A stretch of DNA of 64,000 bases from Vibrio sinensis (lineage in GTDB: Bacteria > Pseudomonadota > Gammaproteobacteria > Enterobacterales > Vibrionaceae). This document shows positions 1 to 8,051 of this stretch, piece after piece. The stretch spans positions 27,427 through 91,426 of the forward strand of contig NZ_QVMU01000019.1 in assembly GCF_003605645.1 (NCBI RefSeq). Direction: 5' to 3'. The position numbers and the translations under genes are program-made. Below the pieces are notes generated by a model. That model was not told the DNA's origin and made no database searches. It saw only the letters and a program-made list of their open reading frames with translations. Every line of letters begins with the position of its first letter. Positions within the stretch are counted from its first letter, which is position 1.

Positions 1-78
1 AAATGGTTAATGGGAGCGCTCATTATGTCAATGATCGTGTCTCTGCTTGCAATTGTCATTACTTTTGCTAAATCGTGA
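1..78 (+). CDS. C-terminal end of a membrane protein (5' partial)
   Basis: The window opens inside a reading frame that ends with TGA at 76-78. Only about 25 residues are visible, almost all hydrophobic (MGALIMSMIVSLLAIVIT then FAKS), so the protein ends in a single membrane-spanning helix with a very short tail. A C-terminal anchor of this shape is common in coiled-coil proteins of the DUF1640 type, but the rest of the protein lies outside the window and no family can be assigned. The next small membrane gene begins 12 bases later on the same strand, so the two are probably co-transcribed. Confidence 0.5.
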   Translation, partial: KWLMGALIMSMIVSLLAIVITFAKS

Positions 79-90
79 GGTTTTGATTCG

Positions 91-270
91 ATGCGATTAC
101 AAGACAAATCTTTGGGTGATAGTAAACCTGATGATTCATTTCGATATATAACCGAAGAGTTGTCTCGAGATATAAAGAGGGTACAGGTTGACCTGGTCAA
201 ATCGATAGCTGTGATGTTGATTATTCACACAGTGTCAATTGTCTCTCTTATTTATGTCGTTCAAGTTTAA
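91..270 (+). CDS. Small single-pass membrane protein, unknown function
   Basis: A 59-residue frame starts at ATG 91, with GAGG at 77-80 as a plausible ribosome site. The first 35 residues are charged and polar (many Asp, Lys, Arg); residues from about 38 to the end (IAVMLIIHTVSIVSLIYVV) form one membrane helix. It follows the truncated membrane gene by 12 bases, and the pair may form a small membrane complex. No family is recognised. Coding status rests on the start site, length and amphipathic-then-hydrophobic layout only. Confidence 0.45.
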   Translation: MRLQDKSLGDSKPDDSFRYITEELSRDIKRVQVDLVKSIAVMLIIHTVSIVSLIYVVQV

Positions 271-336
271 GTATTAACAAAATCTTAAACAAATTTAAGG
301 TTTTTAACTCAACATTATTGCGCCTAGCGCACCGTC

Positions 337-373
337 CATACAGGATGCTTCCTGTATGGGGGCATCCTTTTTT
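337..373 (+). promoter_or_regulatory. Two-state hairpin (attenuator-like) before the gene at 394
   Basis: A perfect 9-bp hairpin (337-345 with 350-358, loop TGCT) overlaps a competing pairing of GGATGC (343-348) with GCATCC (362-367), which is followed at once by six T. The second form looks like an intrinsic terminator and the first would block it. The same logic recurs before 37347, 38016, 38628, 40360, 43297 and 43709. A smaller hairpin TGCGC-CTA-GCGCA lies just upstream (319-331). Confidence 0.55.
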
Positions 374-393
374 ATTTTAAGAAGGAAATTATT

Positions 394-1308
394 ATGCCGA
401 ACTGGTGTGTTAACCAAATCCATGTCAGTGGTCCTGATGCGCTTGACGTTCAGCGTTTGATGACAGAACCACAAACTCTACTGCATTACGATGCAACCAA
501 AGCGGCTGTGAAGATGTTTTTAGCCGGTGTAGGTGGTTTGTTAAAACCGACTGTACCAATGCGCTTTGATGTCTATCCAGAGTTGATCGCCGGTATCGGT
601 GAATCCAATATAGCGAACCACGCTTTTGATGCGTTCGTGATGTTACTGAACCAAAAACCGAAGTTAACGCCTGAAATCTGCCTTGTCATTTTGACTTTGT
701 TTGAGCAGACGGGGTTGAAGCAGCGGTATTGGGGTAACTTGCCTGTCGCAGCCAGAAAGAAGATCTCGCCATTGTTGAAGAACAGTGCATACGATTGGTC
801 GGGTATCTACTTTCGTCGTTTACCTCTTGATGTGCTATGGGCAAAGCTTGATGTGTCTGAGCCTGTGTTGCATCGCTCGTTTTCGTTAAGTAGCTTGTGT
901 CCACCAAATCTGTTGTCGCAAATCAATGGGTTTAATGGGCATTTGTTGTCGCTTGTCCCAAGTGGCTATGACGATAATTGCGAACGTCTTGGAACAAAGT
1001 GGGAGATGGTAGACGTTAATGTTATCGAATCAAGTGATGGGTTTGTAAAACTTGAATTTGATACTGCTTGGAGTCCCGCTATTCCACCTATAGAGGAGTT
1101 GGCAACTCGTTTTCCTGAGTCAGTTTTTACTCATTATTTTGCAGAATGTGGCTGTGCGTTTTGCGGCTATGTTTTGTATGAGGATGGATCGATCCAGGAG
1201 CAGTGTTGGGATGACTTGGTGTTTTCTGATGAAGAAAACGAAGAGGGTTACCATGATGTAGTCGGTCCAGACTATATCATGGAGAATTTCGAACAATACG
1301 GCGGTTAA
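394..1308 (+). CDS. YubB/DUF1281 ferredoxin-like domain protein
   Basis: This 304-residue protein begins MPNWCVNQIHVSG, the characteristic opening of plasmid and ICE proteins annotated as DUF1281 or YubB ferredoxin-like domain. The family is found on many conjugative elements and its biochemical role is not established. The C-terminal third is acidic and has two close cysteines (CGCAFCGY) plus a run of Glu and Asp near the end. The start at 394 has AAGGAA at 381-386. The gene sits alone behind a two-state hairpin and is followed by a 15-bp perfect hairpin at 1316. Its layout matches the junctions of the 37-44 kb accessory operon, which suggests it once belonged to a similar operon. Confidence 0.6.
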   Translation: MPNWCVNQIHVSGPDALDVQRLMTEPQTLLHYDATKAAVKMFLAGVGGLLKPTVPMRFDVYPELIAGIGESNIANHAFDAFVMLLNQKPKLTPEICLVILTLFEQTGLKQRYWGNLPVAARKKISPLLKNSAYDWSGIYFRRLPLDVLWAKLDVSEPVLHRSFSLSSLCPPNLLSQINGFNGHLLSLVPSGYDDNCERLGTKWEMVDVNVIESSDGFVKLEFDTAWSPAIPPIEELATRFPESVFTHYFAECGCAFCGYVLYEDGSIQEQCWDDLVFSDEENEEGYHDVVGPDYIMENFEQYGG

Positions 1309-1315
1309 GTTTTTA

Positions 1316-1350
1316 TTACCCCACCAGGGAGCGCATCCCTGGTGGGGTAA
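1316..1350. repeat. Perfect 15-bp hairpin without a T-tract
   Basis: TTACCCCACCAGGGA (1316-1330) pairs perfectly with 1336-1350 around a 5-base loop GCGCA. There is no T-run on either side, so it is not a canonical terminator, although it lies between two convergent genes. It resembles the first hairpin of the two-state elements but lacks the downstream pairing partner and the following forward gene. Confidence 0.6.
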
Positions 1351-1376
1351 ATAGAATAGACACAGTGAGGTCAATG

Positions 1377-2576
1377 TTATTTCCATTGATTAATGTTTAT
1401 AATATCAGCCTTATGCACATTCTCAGTATTAGTTCGTGTTGGAACCTTAAAGTTTACCAAATTGTCATATGTCGGTTGATGAGGGCTAAAAAAACCCTCA
1501 GGTAGGCTACATAACATAGTACTTAGACCTGCTGACAACCCTAACTTATCCAGAAGATCTTCTTTTCTACATACGCCTTGATCAGTAAGCATTCTTACTG
1601 CTCGAGGTAAAATACGAGGTTCTTCTATTGGTAAATCATCATCAAGCGGCTCTCTTATTCGCCATCGTTTTACGGATAGTCTTTTGAATAAATTAGATTT
1701 TTGTAAATCATCGATAATTTCAAGTTGCCATGCTCGATATATCATAGCTGCTATTGATACTTTCCAGCGCCGTTTTAATGCCAAAAATGTCTCCAGTGTT
1801 GGTTTACTTAAATCTTTAGCAAATGAATCTGATGGTAATAGTAGCGCTCCTGCAAAAAAATCAGCCTGTTTTTCGATTAATTGTATAGTTGTTGAGTTGT
1901 GTTCACTTTTATTAATATGCTTGTGTAAAATGACATGCCCTAATTCGTGTGCTGCATCAAAGCGACTTCGTACTCCATTATTTTTGTCACTCGCTAAAAA
2001 TATAAATGGTCGTTCTAAATGATCATGCCAATGTGAGACACCGTCCATCTTATCGTATCCAACATCGCCTCTTGCACAAATCACCCCTGCATTTTCAACA
2101 GCTAAGACAACATCTTGTATCGGTCCATTTCCAAGTCCAACTAACTGACGAAATTCAATGGCTAACACTTCTATATCTTCTTCTGACATAGCCATAAAAT
2201 GTTTAGTATTTTCTGGTAGTCGTAATTGAGGCCACTCAAACCATTGCCCCAATGTTGAAGTGACTTCAGCCATCCAATCTAGCTTTATTTTTGTTGTATC
2301 TCTCGCCACTCTCGTTGCTGAAGATAAAGAACGATAGAAGTATGGAGTCGAACTTTCAAAAGGTATCTCTTTTAAAAACCAATGGGTAGGCATGTTTAAA
2401 GTGTTTGATAATGCGGTTAATTTATCGCATTCTGGACTTTGTTTTCCGTTTTCCCAATTGGTCACCGTTGCGGCTGAAACATTAACTAAGGTAGCTAAAG
2501 CAACCTTTGTTAATCCTAATGATTCTCGCGCTTGGGTAAGGCGTACTGGTTGAAAACCACCAACTCCAGTTCTCAT
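1377..2576 (-). CDS. XRE-type HTH plus ImmA/IrrE metallopeptidase
   Basis: The 399-residue protein joins an N-terminal helix-turn-helix (about residues 13-68, with ATVTNWENGKQSPE as the recognition part) to an ImmA/IrrE (COG2856) zinc peptidase domain. The catalytic HExxH motif is HELGH at residues 210-214, followed by a helix with EKQADFFAGALLLP, the usual third-ligand region. Family members cleave or control phage and ICE repressors, or act with toxin-antitoxin partners. The start ATG lies 3 bases after the stop of the upstream gene at 2580, so the two form a tight reverse-strand operon. It is a candidate regulator or defence module inserted between forward-strand transfer genes. Substrate unknown. 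Confidence 0.8.
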   Translation of the reverse strand: MRTGVGGFQPVRLTQARESLGLTKVALATLVNVSAATVTNWENGKQSPECDKLTALSNTLNMPTHWFLKEIPFESSTPYFYRSLSSATRVARDTTKIKLDWMAEVTSTLGQWFEWPQLRLPENTKHFMAMSEEDIEVLAIEFRQLVGLGNGPIQDVVLAVENAGVICARGDVGYDKMDGVSHWHDHLERPFIFLASDKNNGVRSRFDAAHELGHVILHKHINKSEHNSTTIQLIEKQADFFAGALLLPSDSFAKDLSKPTLETFLALKRRWKVSIAAMIYRAWQLEIIDDLQKSNLFKRLSVKRWRIREPLDDDLPIEEPRILPRAVRMLTDQGVCRKEDLLDKLGLSAGLSTMLCSLPEGFFSPHQPTYDNLVNFKVPTRTNTENVHKADIININQWK

Positions 2577-2579
2577 AAT

Positions 2580-3233
2580 TTACTCATTACTCTGTTTTGC
2601 TTCTTCGTCTTTGATTTCGACCAACAGTGTTGGCCAAGCCATATCAAATACTGGTTGATGGTGTTCTTCGTTCATATAACCTAATATAAATTCAGATATA
2701 GGGACAAATAGATGAAATCCACGCCAGTTTGAAAAAGGAATCGTTATAAATATATCGTTAGGTGTACTTTGTGATGATTCTGATGCAGCAGGATGTGCTA
2801 CCACAATGACAGCATGTAGTTTGCTATCAAAATTTGTTTTTTTATCTGCATCAAATAAGTCTATTTGTATCGGCTCTAAAATAGTATTCAATTGAGATAG
2901 TAACTTACGATGAGCTGCATCTCGAATCCGTTTATTGTGAGCTACTTCCACATGCGAGACCTTAACATTATCAAGGTCAATTACAATGTAATTTTCACCT
3001 CTAGGGTATGTATTACAAACGATACCACCTGACATGCACAAAGCTTCATCAATATTGTAACGACGCATTTGTTGTCTTAATCGTTGTTTAGGGATGTGTG
3101 TAAAATTGTTTTTAATATAAGAATCAACATCACCATAACGAGATATGATATTTTTTTCGAGATCTTCCAATGTATCTCGAGTTAAGTGCATTCTTAAAAA
3201 CGCACTGAGTTTATCAGTTAAGGTTTGTGTCAC
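2580..3233 (-). CDS. Unknown partner protein upstream of the ImmA-like gene
   Basis: About 217 residues from the GTG at 3233 (MTQTLTDKLSAF...); a TTG at 3254 could extend it by seven residues, but a good -10 box (TATACT, complement of 3259-3264) lies so close that the inner start is preferred. The N-terminal part is helical and basic, the middle contains a strand-rich stretch (ENYIVIDLDNVKVSHVEVAH), and the tail is acidic. No family is recognised. It is the first gene of a two-gene operon with the HTH-ImmA peptidase, 3 bases apart, and could be its cognate antitoxin, target or sensor. That is inference from gene order only. Confidence 0.55.
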   Translation of the reverse strand: MTQTLTDKLSAFLRMHLTRDTLEDLEKNIISRYGDVDSYIKNNFTHIPKQRLRQQMRRYNIDEALCMSGGIVCNTYPRGENYIVIDLDNVKVSHVEVAHNKRIRDAAHRKLLSQLNTILEPIQIDLFDADKKTNFDSKLHAVIVVAHPAASESSQSTPNDIFITIPFSNWRGFHLFVPISEFILGYMNEEHHQPVFDMAWPTLLVEIKDEEAKQSNE

Positions 3234-3368
3234 GATTAATACGCCATAAGTCAAATTAAGTATAGCCGAATTTTAACTAAAAAAATTAAGTTTTGAAAGA
3301 GGAAAACCTATCTTTAAACATTTATGCACTTCTGCGGCGCTTTAGAAAACGGGGGACTTTGTAATTCG

Positions 3369-3420
3369 CTTATCGTGCTGACTAAATACACACAATAAAA
3401 TCATGTGTATTTGTGATAAG
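3369..3420. repeat. Interrupted inverted repeat, 52 bp
   Basis: CTTATC (3369-3374) mirrors GATAAG (3415-3420), and inside it AAATACACA mirrors TGTGTATTT perfectly around an 11-base loop. It lies about 115 bp upstream of the reverse-strand operon, in the gene-free stretch 3255-4127. It could be an operator or part of an RNA. No T-tract follows. Confidence 0.45.
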
Positions 3421-3593
3421 AATCAAATAACCAGTGCATTGCGGTCGCTTAGTCAACCATTTAATCAGATATTACTTAAGTCAGCAGTTTCGATTGATGT
3501 TGTCTGTTGGCAGTATCCACATATTGTAAATGCTTCCATGTTTCTATTTACAACTATCTAAATCACATACGACCAGGCTTGTGATGAATTTTT

Positions 3594-3621
3594 GCCCGTT
3601 CCTGTATGCGGGCTTTTTTTT
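3594..3621 (+). terminator. Intrinsic terminator
   Basis: GCCCG (3594-3598) pairs with CGGGC (3609-3613) and is followed by eight T. It lies in the 870-bp gene-free stretch 3255-4127, which holds this terminator, a second at 3773, a candidate small RNA at 3871 and the inverted repeat at 3369, but no convincing protein gene. Confidence 0.6.
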
Positions 3622-3772
3622 CGTCTGTTGAAATTAAATTGTGAAGTCGAACATAAATTTTGTACTACGTACTTCTCGTGTCATTAATTTCATCATACTT
3701 TGATTAAGCACAGTCGGATGTGCATAATTTAGACTGATTTGATCAATCTTTATTTTTGCTATAGATAAGATG

Positions 3773-3804
3773 AAAGCCCACATGTGTTCAGGTGGGCTTT
3801 TTTG
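3773..3804 (+). terminator. Intrinsic terminator
   Basis: AAAGCCCAC (3773-3781) pairs perfectly with GTGGGCTTT (3792-3800), continuing into a run of six T. Between this and the terminator at 3594 there is no good forward gene, so a short untranslated transcript may end here. Confidence 0.65.
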
Positions 3805-3870
3805 CAACCAAAGTATCGATTTAAGCATCACAAGCTGCGACAACAAGCCATTTTGAAGTAAAATAATGCC

Positions 3871-3988
3871 AACTTATCTATCTCCTCACCAAAGATAAGT
3901 ATATGCGATGATAATAAAAACATTATCCGACGCCTGTCGGCTTTACGCGCAATACTTGTAATACAACAAGGGTATTGCGCGTTTTTTT
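3871..3988 (+). ncRNA. Candidate small RNA or leader with three hairpins
   Basis: Three consecutive stems are visible: ACTTATCT/AGATAAGT (3872-3879 with 3893-3900), CCGAC/GTCGG (3927-3940), and a long terminator stem of 11 bp (3945-3955 with 3972-3982) with an inner CTTGT/ACAAG stem and seven T. A -10-like TAAAAT lies at 3859-3864, but no good -35. The transcript would be about 118 nt and has no open frame. It could also be a truncated leader of the gene at 4128, which lies beyond the terminator. Confidence 0.35.
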
Positions 3989-4077
3989 GATTACGCTAAC
4001 AGTGGCATTGACAAAGATACGGTATCCATCCATTTCTCACCTTTTTGGCCTATATATCTATCCTTAGTATGATATAA

Positions 4078-4103
4078 ACGAAAGTGTTTATAAACGCTTT
4101 CGT
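4078..4103. promoter_or_regulatory. Near-perfect palindromic operator before 4128
   Basis: ACGAAAG-TG-TTTATAAA-CG-CTTTCGT is a 26-bp palindrome with a single mismatched pair. It ends 24 bases before the ATG at 4128, the usual position for a repressor site covering a promoter. It is AT-centred and has no T-tract, so it reads as a protein-binding site and not a terminator. Confidence 0.55.
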
Positions 4104-4127
4104 GATATTCACGGTAAGGAACAAGCA

Positions 4128-5048
4128 ATGTTGTTGGAAGAGTACATTCAAACGCATTATGGAACCGCGCGAGGTAATAAGGCGGCCTTTCTGCGTGATA
4201 ATCCCCAAATCTTACCTCAAGAGCTGAATCGTTGGATCAACGCAAGACTAAAGTTGAACCTGCAAACAGGTGAGATCTACAAAGCGACCTCGAAGACGAT
4301 CTCTCTTATCGCCTTACCGACGATATCGAATCAAAATTCAGTGATCCAATTAGATCAAGAACAAGTAGAGCAACTACAGCGATGCGCAGCTCATGCGAAA
4401 TGCTCCATTGATAAGTTATTAAATCAATTAATTGAGGCAGAAGATCTTCGAGTTCAATTACTGGCAGAACAAATATGTATAAACAGTAGTGTATCTGTTC
4501 AGAGTCTAACGAAAAAAATAGGGAACGCGTTCAAAGGCCTGAGTGGTAAAAGTGAGATGTATGAATTTACTCAAGCACTGGACTCTCTGGTTGTCCAGTT
4601 TCTGGATACTCAGGTTCTTGAGTTAAAAGTAAGGCCGATGGATATTGCTGAGAGTGAGCGCTTAATGATTTCTCGAACGGCTTATTATTGGTACGGCGGT
4701 AACGTGGCGGATCGCATTTCAAAAATATTTGGAACCGTTGATGTCTATTTATGGAATGAGATTTTTGATCCCCGCAGTGATGTGATTTATGTCGGTGGAG
4801 CAAGTAATGTCACGATCAGTTATTTGGTTTGTCAGCGATTGTGTCAGCTCTTTAAACAAGTTAAGACGGAATATAAAAAGTCGCTGGGTAAATTCATCAG
4901 TGCGAGAAGTAAAGAAGACATTGCGAATGATTATATGGGTCGATTTGTGTCCGGAGCTTTAGAGCCGGTTCGCATGATGTACGACCAGGATACGCAGTTG
5001 GCATTGTTTGAATATGCCTGTAACAAATACCCATACGCAATGAATTAA
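4128..5048 (+). CDS. Possible DNA-binding protein, unknown
   Basis: A 306-residue protein starting at ATG 4128 with AAGGA at 4114-4118. The first 40 residues (EYIQTHYGTARGNKAAFL then QELNRWI) look like a short helix-turn-helix of the kind found in phage and plasmid regulators. Residues 75-105 (QVEQLQRCAAHAKCSIDKLLNQLIEAED) are helical and could pack as a ribbon-helix-helix or coiled coil. The C-terminal half shows no recognised domain. It lies alone directly upstream of the pilus operon, behind the palindrome at 4078, so autoregulation and control of the pilus promoter are reasonable guesses. Both are inference. Confidence 0.55.
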   Translation: MLLEEYIQTHYGTARGNKAAFLRDNPQILPQELNRWINARLKLNLQTGEIYKATSKTISLIALPTISNQNSVIQLDQEQVEQLQRCAAHAKCSIDKLLNQLIEAEDLRVQLLAEQICINSSVSVQSLTKKIGNAFKGLSGKSEMYEFTQALDSLVVQFLDTQVLELKVRPMDIAESERLMISRTAYYWYGGNVADRISKIFGTVDVYLWNEIFDPRSDVIYVGGASNVTISYLVCQRLCQLFKQVKTEYKKSLGKFISARSKEDIANDYMGRFVSGALEPVRMMYDQDTQLALFEYACNKYPYAMN

Positions 5049-5078
5049 CGATTAGCGAACATTCATCATAAGAATACA

Positions 5079-5105
5079 GGCCTAGCTCATTGAGTTCGGC
5101 TTTTT
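5079..5105 (+). terminator. Intrinsic terminator after 4128 gene
   Basis: GCC-TAG-CTCA and TGAG-TTC-GGC form an imperfect stem across 5080-5100, followed by five T. It separates the gene at 4128 from the pilus promoter region. Confidence 0.5.
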
Positions 5106-5130
5106 CGTTTAAGCTCACACCACTAACACA

Positions 5131-5240
5131 CAACAAAATCACCGTTAGGATATCACATATTTCAAAATAAATACTGAATAGAAATATTTTATTTTTCCCA
5201 TTTCTAATTGAGATTTTTATAGCTTCTCTTTGCTAGCTTG
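5131..5240 (+). promoter_or_regulatory. Shared transfer-regulon promoter box, copy 1 (pilus operon)
   Basis: About 110 bp here are nearly identical to 22919-23029 upstream of the main tra operon, and the core (TCTAATTGAGATTTT, 14 bases, GCTAGC) also occurs with the same spacing at 17213-17247. The core gives -35 TTGAGA and a poor -10 TGCTAG 17 bases apart, so an activator is likely. The conserved A/T-rich block just upstream (GAAATATTTTATTTTTCCC) would be its binding site. Confidence 0.65.
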
Positions 5241-5277
5241 TTCGCAGATAAACCTCATTCATCAAAGGAGTTTTTGT

Positions 5278-6528
5278 ATGCGTATGATCGCGCTCTCTGT
5301 GATGGGTGTATTAGTCGGTTGTGCGAGCTCTGAGCCGCCTACCCCAATACCCCCCTCACCACCATTAAATCTTCGAGTCGCTCCGCCACTTGAAATAGCA
5401 ACACCTATCCAAACATCCCGTTATGTATTGGAAAGACGTAGCCCTGCCTCGCAGTTAACTGACATGCTTGATGTGCCGGTAGACGCCCGTATGCCAGCAA
5501 TGGCGAACTTAACCGTCAAAGATGGTTTGGATTTTCTATTGACCGGAAGTGGGATGCGTGTCCGTACACCGACCTCTTATGGTGAATCACAAATGTACGC
5601 ACAGCCTCTACCTATCGCTCAAATGGACATGGGCCAAATCCCACTTCGTCACGCGATTCAAGTACTCGGTGGACAAGCCTTTGAACTGGAAGAGGATGTG
5701 GTAAAGCGTGAAGTGGGCTTTCGTTTGAAAAATGGCTATGTCTGGGCTCCGCCGAAATACGACGATATTCAACCCTCTGTGACTCTCAATAAAGCATTAC
5801 TAGCGAATCGCAGTGAGGTTGATCGCGCTACTGATGCACAATCTTTGGATGCAGATAACGATAACTTGTTTTCAAGTTCAGCCGTTCGACATTCAACTCA
5901 ACCGGTTACCGTAATCAATAATAAAAAGAGCTTACTCAGCACTAAATCTACCTTATCAAACGGTCAATCGGTCACGCCGCCATCATCTCAGGCGATGAAT
6001 GTAAAAACATTCACCATCGCTACAGGGGAGAGTTATCGAGAAGCCATCCTTCGCTGGGCTAATGGCGCGGGATTTGAGCGGGTCGCCCTAGCTCAAGAAC
6101 CAACGTTTCTTGATGCGTTGGATAACCGTTCAACATCCGGATTTTTAGTGAAAGGGTCATTGCGCACCGCCGTAGCAAAACTTGCCGAAGAAACCCCAGA
6201 GCTCTCAAGATTAACGCTCTATGAAAATGCGGTTGCAGGCTTGGCAGCGCTGCACCCTTATCGCACCCAAGCCGTGACTGTCTTTATGACTCAAGGTGAC
6301 ACCCTGGAAGAGGTGATCACCAATGCGGTGAAACAATACGACTGGAACTGGGATAAGGCCCACTCTTGGAATGCGGCTAACTATGCCTTTAGTACCGACT
6401 ATCCAGTGGTGACTCGTCGAGCGGATATCAGTAGCGCACTGAGCATATTACTAAAGCAGTACCCTCTTGAAGCGCGTCGACTAGATGCAAATCGCACCAT
6501 TTACATTCGTGAGGCAACACCATTATGA
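5278..6528 (+). CDS. pilL: PilL/TcpQ-like pilus lipoprotein
   Basis: First gene of the thin-pilus operon. The start at 5278 has AAAGGAG six bases upstream and yields a 416-residue protein with a lipoprotein signal (GVLVGC lipobox); an earlier ATG at 5230 lies inside the promoter box and is rejected. Residues about 45-155 match the PilL domain of conjugative elements (TIGR03748: SQLTDMLDVPVDARMP, then the LRHAIQVLGG stretch). The C-terminal 170 residues carry two TcpQ-like repeats, the secretin-docking fold of TcpQ and BfpG. It should help secretin assembly in the outer membrane. Its stop overlaps the pilN start. Confidence 0.8.
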   Translation: MRMIALSVMGVLVGCASSEPPTPIPPSPPLNLRVAPPLEIATPIQTSRYVLERRSPASQLTDMLDVPVDARMPAMANLTVKDGLDFLLTGSGMRVRTPTSYGESQMYAQPLPIAQMDMGQIPLRHAIQVLGGQAFELEEDVVKREVGFRLKNGYVWAPPKYDDIQPSVTLNKALLANRSEVDRATDAQSLDADNDNLFSSSAVRHSTQPVTVINNKKSLLSTKSTLSNGQSVTPPSSQAMNVKTFTIATGESYREAILRWANGAGFERVALAQEPTFLDALDNRSTSGFLVKGSLRTAVAKLAEETPELSRLTLYENAVAGLAALHPYRTQAVTVFMTQGDTLEEVITNAVKQYDWNWDKAHSWNAANYAFSTDYPVVTRRADISSALSILLKQYPLEARRLDANRTIYIREATPL

Positions 6529-8051
6529 GAAAGAACACCAAAAAGGTTTTCATCATCAGTGCCCTTGCACTCGCGATGATGGGGTGTGAGGCGTTGGGTT
6601 TGAACGAATACGATAAACGTAATGCTGAATCGGCCGAAATTTTAGCCAACATGGAGCAAGAGCGAGCACGTTTTCATGATGTCAGTAAAGTGGTGCGCAT
6701 CGAACAACCGCCGGTGTCGTTAACTCCGCTGGATGAAGCAGTGGACATCTCTTACCTCAAGCATCGTGTCAGCGTGACCCAGTCACGTGTGCCGTTATCC
6801 CTCATGATGGATGACTTGCTTTCCCAAGTTGGCGTTATTCCTTGGTATGGCGATGGGATCGCCATGGATGTCCCGGTGACATTGAACTACGAGGGGGCAT
6901 TATCAGGGGCGCTCAACGCGCTTGAACGTCAACTCAATATTGGTTTTAGCGCAGAAGAAGAGCGGGTAAAGGTAGAGCGGTTTGTCTCAAAGACGTTCGA
7001 ACTGGAACTACCTCCGGGCATGATTAATGACCAAATCGGTGCCTCTGAGAGCAGTGGTAGTAGCGATAGCGAGGAGGGGGAGACCCGAGTTGAGGGGCAA
7101 TTTGTCACCCTCTCAAACAATGATGTTGATGTTTTCACGGAAGTTGCTGAGGGCATTAAAGCGCTCCTCGCTCAAGATCCAGATTTAACAAAAGGTGAAG
7201 ATAGCCCGTCTGGAGCAGATAAAGAGGACTTAGTCGGTAGTGTCCGTGCGATCCCTGCGTTATCCCGCATTGTGGTTCGCACTACGCCATCTCGCATGAA
7301 CGAGGTGAATGCGTTCGTCAATGAAAACAAAGCGTCATTGACACGCCAAGTCGCGATTGAAGTTCAAGTCTTAGAATTTCGCTCAAATCTTGGACACAAC
7401 CGCGGCGTGGACTGGAATATTGTCCGTGATATTGGTGGTGGCAACAGTTTGAATTTCTTCATCCCTGGGACAGATTTGATCTCTAACTCTGCCAATCCAA
7501 GTTTTGCATTTACCGGTGGTGGTAAGTGGGATGGGACAACGGCACTCATCAATGCGTTAAACAAACAAGGTCAAGTCTCCACCGATACACCGATTAGCAT
7601 TTTGGTTCAAAACCATCAAACCAATCATGTGACACAAGAAAACACCATTGAGTTTGTGGAAAACACCAAGAGTAACAGCAGTGAGGGGGTCGTAACGACA
7701 GAAACGCAGCGAGGAAAACGCAGCGAAGGAGTGGACTTCATCGTGGTTCCCAACGTTCAACGTGATCATGTTTATCTTCGTGCGTCAGGGTTATTGACCA
7801 AAATCGAAGCTTTGGTGCGAGAAGAGGTCGCCGGCGAGATTCAAACCTTCCCACGGATGCGTGAGTCAAAAATCAATTTTGCCAACAAGCTGAAATATGG
7901 CCAAACCATGGTTATCGCATCGGTATCACAAATGGACACGAACACAGAAGAGAGCACATTTTTGGGTATTCCATTCTTAGGTGGCACCAGCGCGAAAACT
8001 CAACGCGTTGACACGCTCGTACTCCTCACACCGAGGAGAGCCGACGGATGA
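6525..8051 (+). CDS. pilN: PilN outer-membrane secretin of the type IVB pilus
   Basis: A 508-residue lipoprotein (LALAMMGC lipobox) with the domain order of R64 PilN and BfpB secretins: an N-terminal STN-like region, a linker rich in Ser and Glu (about residues 168-192), N-domains, and a C-terminal beta-barrel secretin domain with the conserved VIPxxxxD-like and final LLTPRR segments. It should form the outer-membrane ring through which the thin pilus is extruded. The start overlaps the pilL stop and the stop overlaps pilO, showing translational coupling along the operon. Confidence 0.88.
   Translation: MRKNTKKVFIISALALAMMGCEALGLNEYDKRNAESAEILANMEQERARFHDVSKVVRIEQPPVSLTPLDEAVDISYLKHRVSVTQSRVPLSLMMDDLLSQVGVIPWYGDGIAMDVPVTLNYEGALSGALNALERQLNIGFSAEEERVKVERFVSKTFELELPPGMINDQIGASESSGSSDSEEGETRVEGQFVTLSNNDVDVFTEVAEGIKALLAQDPDLTKGEDSPSGADKEDLVGSVRAIPALSRIVVRTTPSRMNEVNAFVNENKASLTRQVAIEVQVLEFRSNLGHNRGVDWNIVRDIGGGNSLNFFIPGTDLISNSANPSFAFTGGGKWDGTTALINALNKQGQVSTDTPISILVQNHQTNHVTQENTIEFVENTKSNSSEGVVTTETQRGKRSEGVDFIVVPNVQRDHVYLRASGLLTKIEALVREEVAGEIQTFPRMRESKINFANKLKYGQTMVIASVSQMDTNTEESTFLGIPFLGGTSAKTQRVDTLVLLTPRRADG

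Noticed and set aside
3634..3846. Reverse-strand frame of 70 codons
   Set aside because: Runs through a forward terminator hairpin and has no ribosome site or protein-like pattern.
5230..5277. Earlier start for the PilL-like gene
   Set aside because: It falls inside the conserved promoter box and removes the lipoprotein signal from the N-terminus; ATG 5278 has a strong ribosome site.
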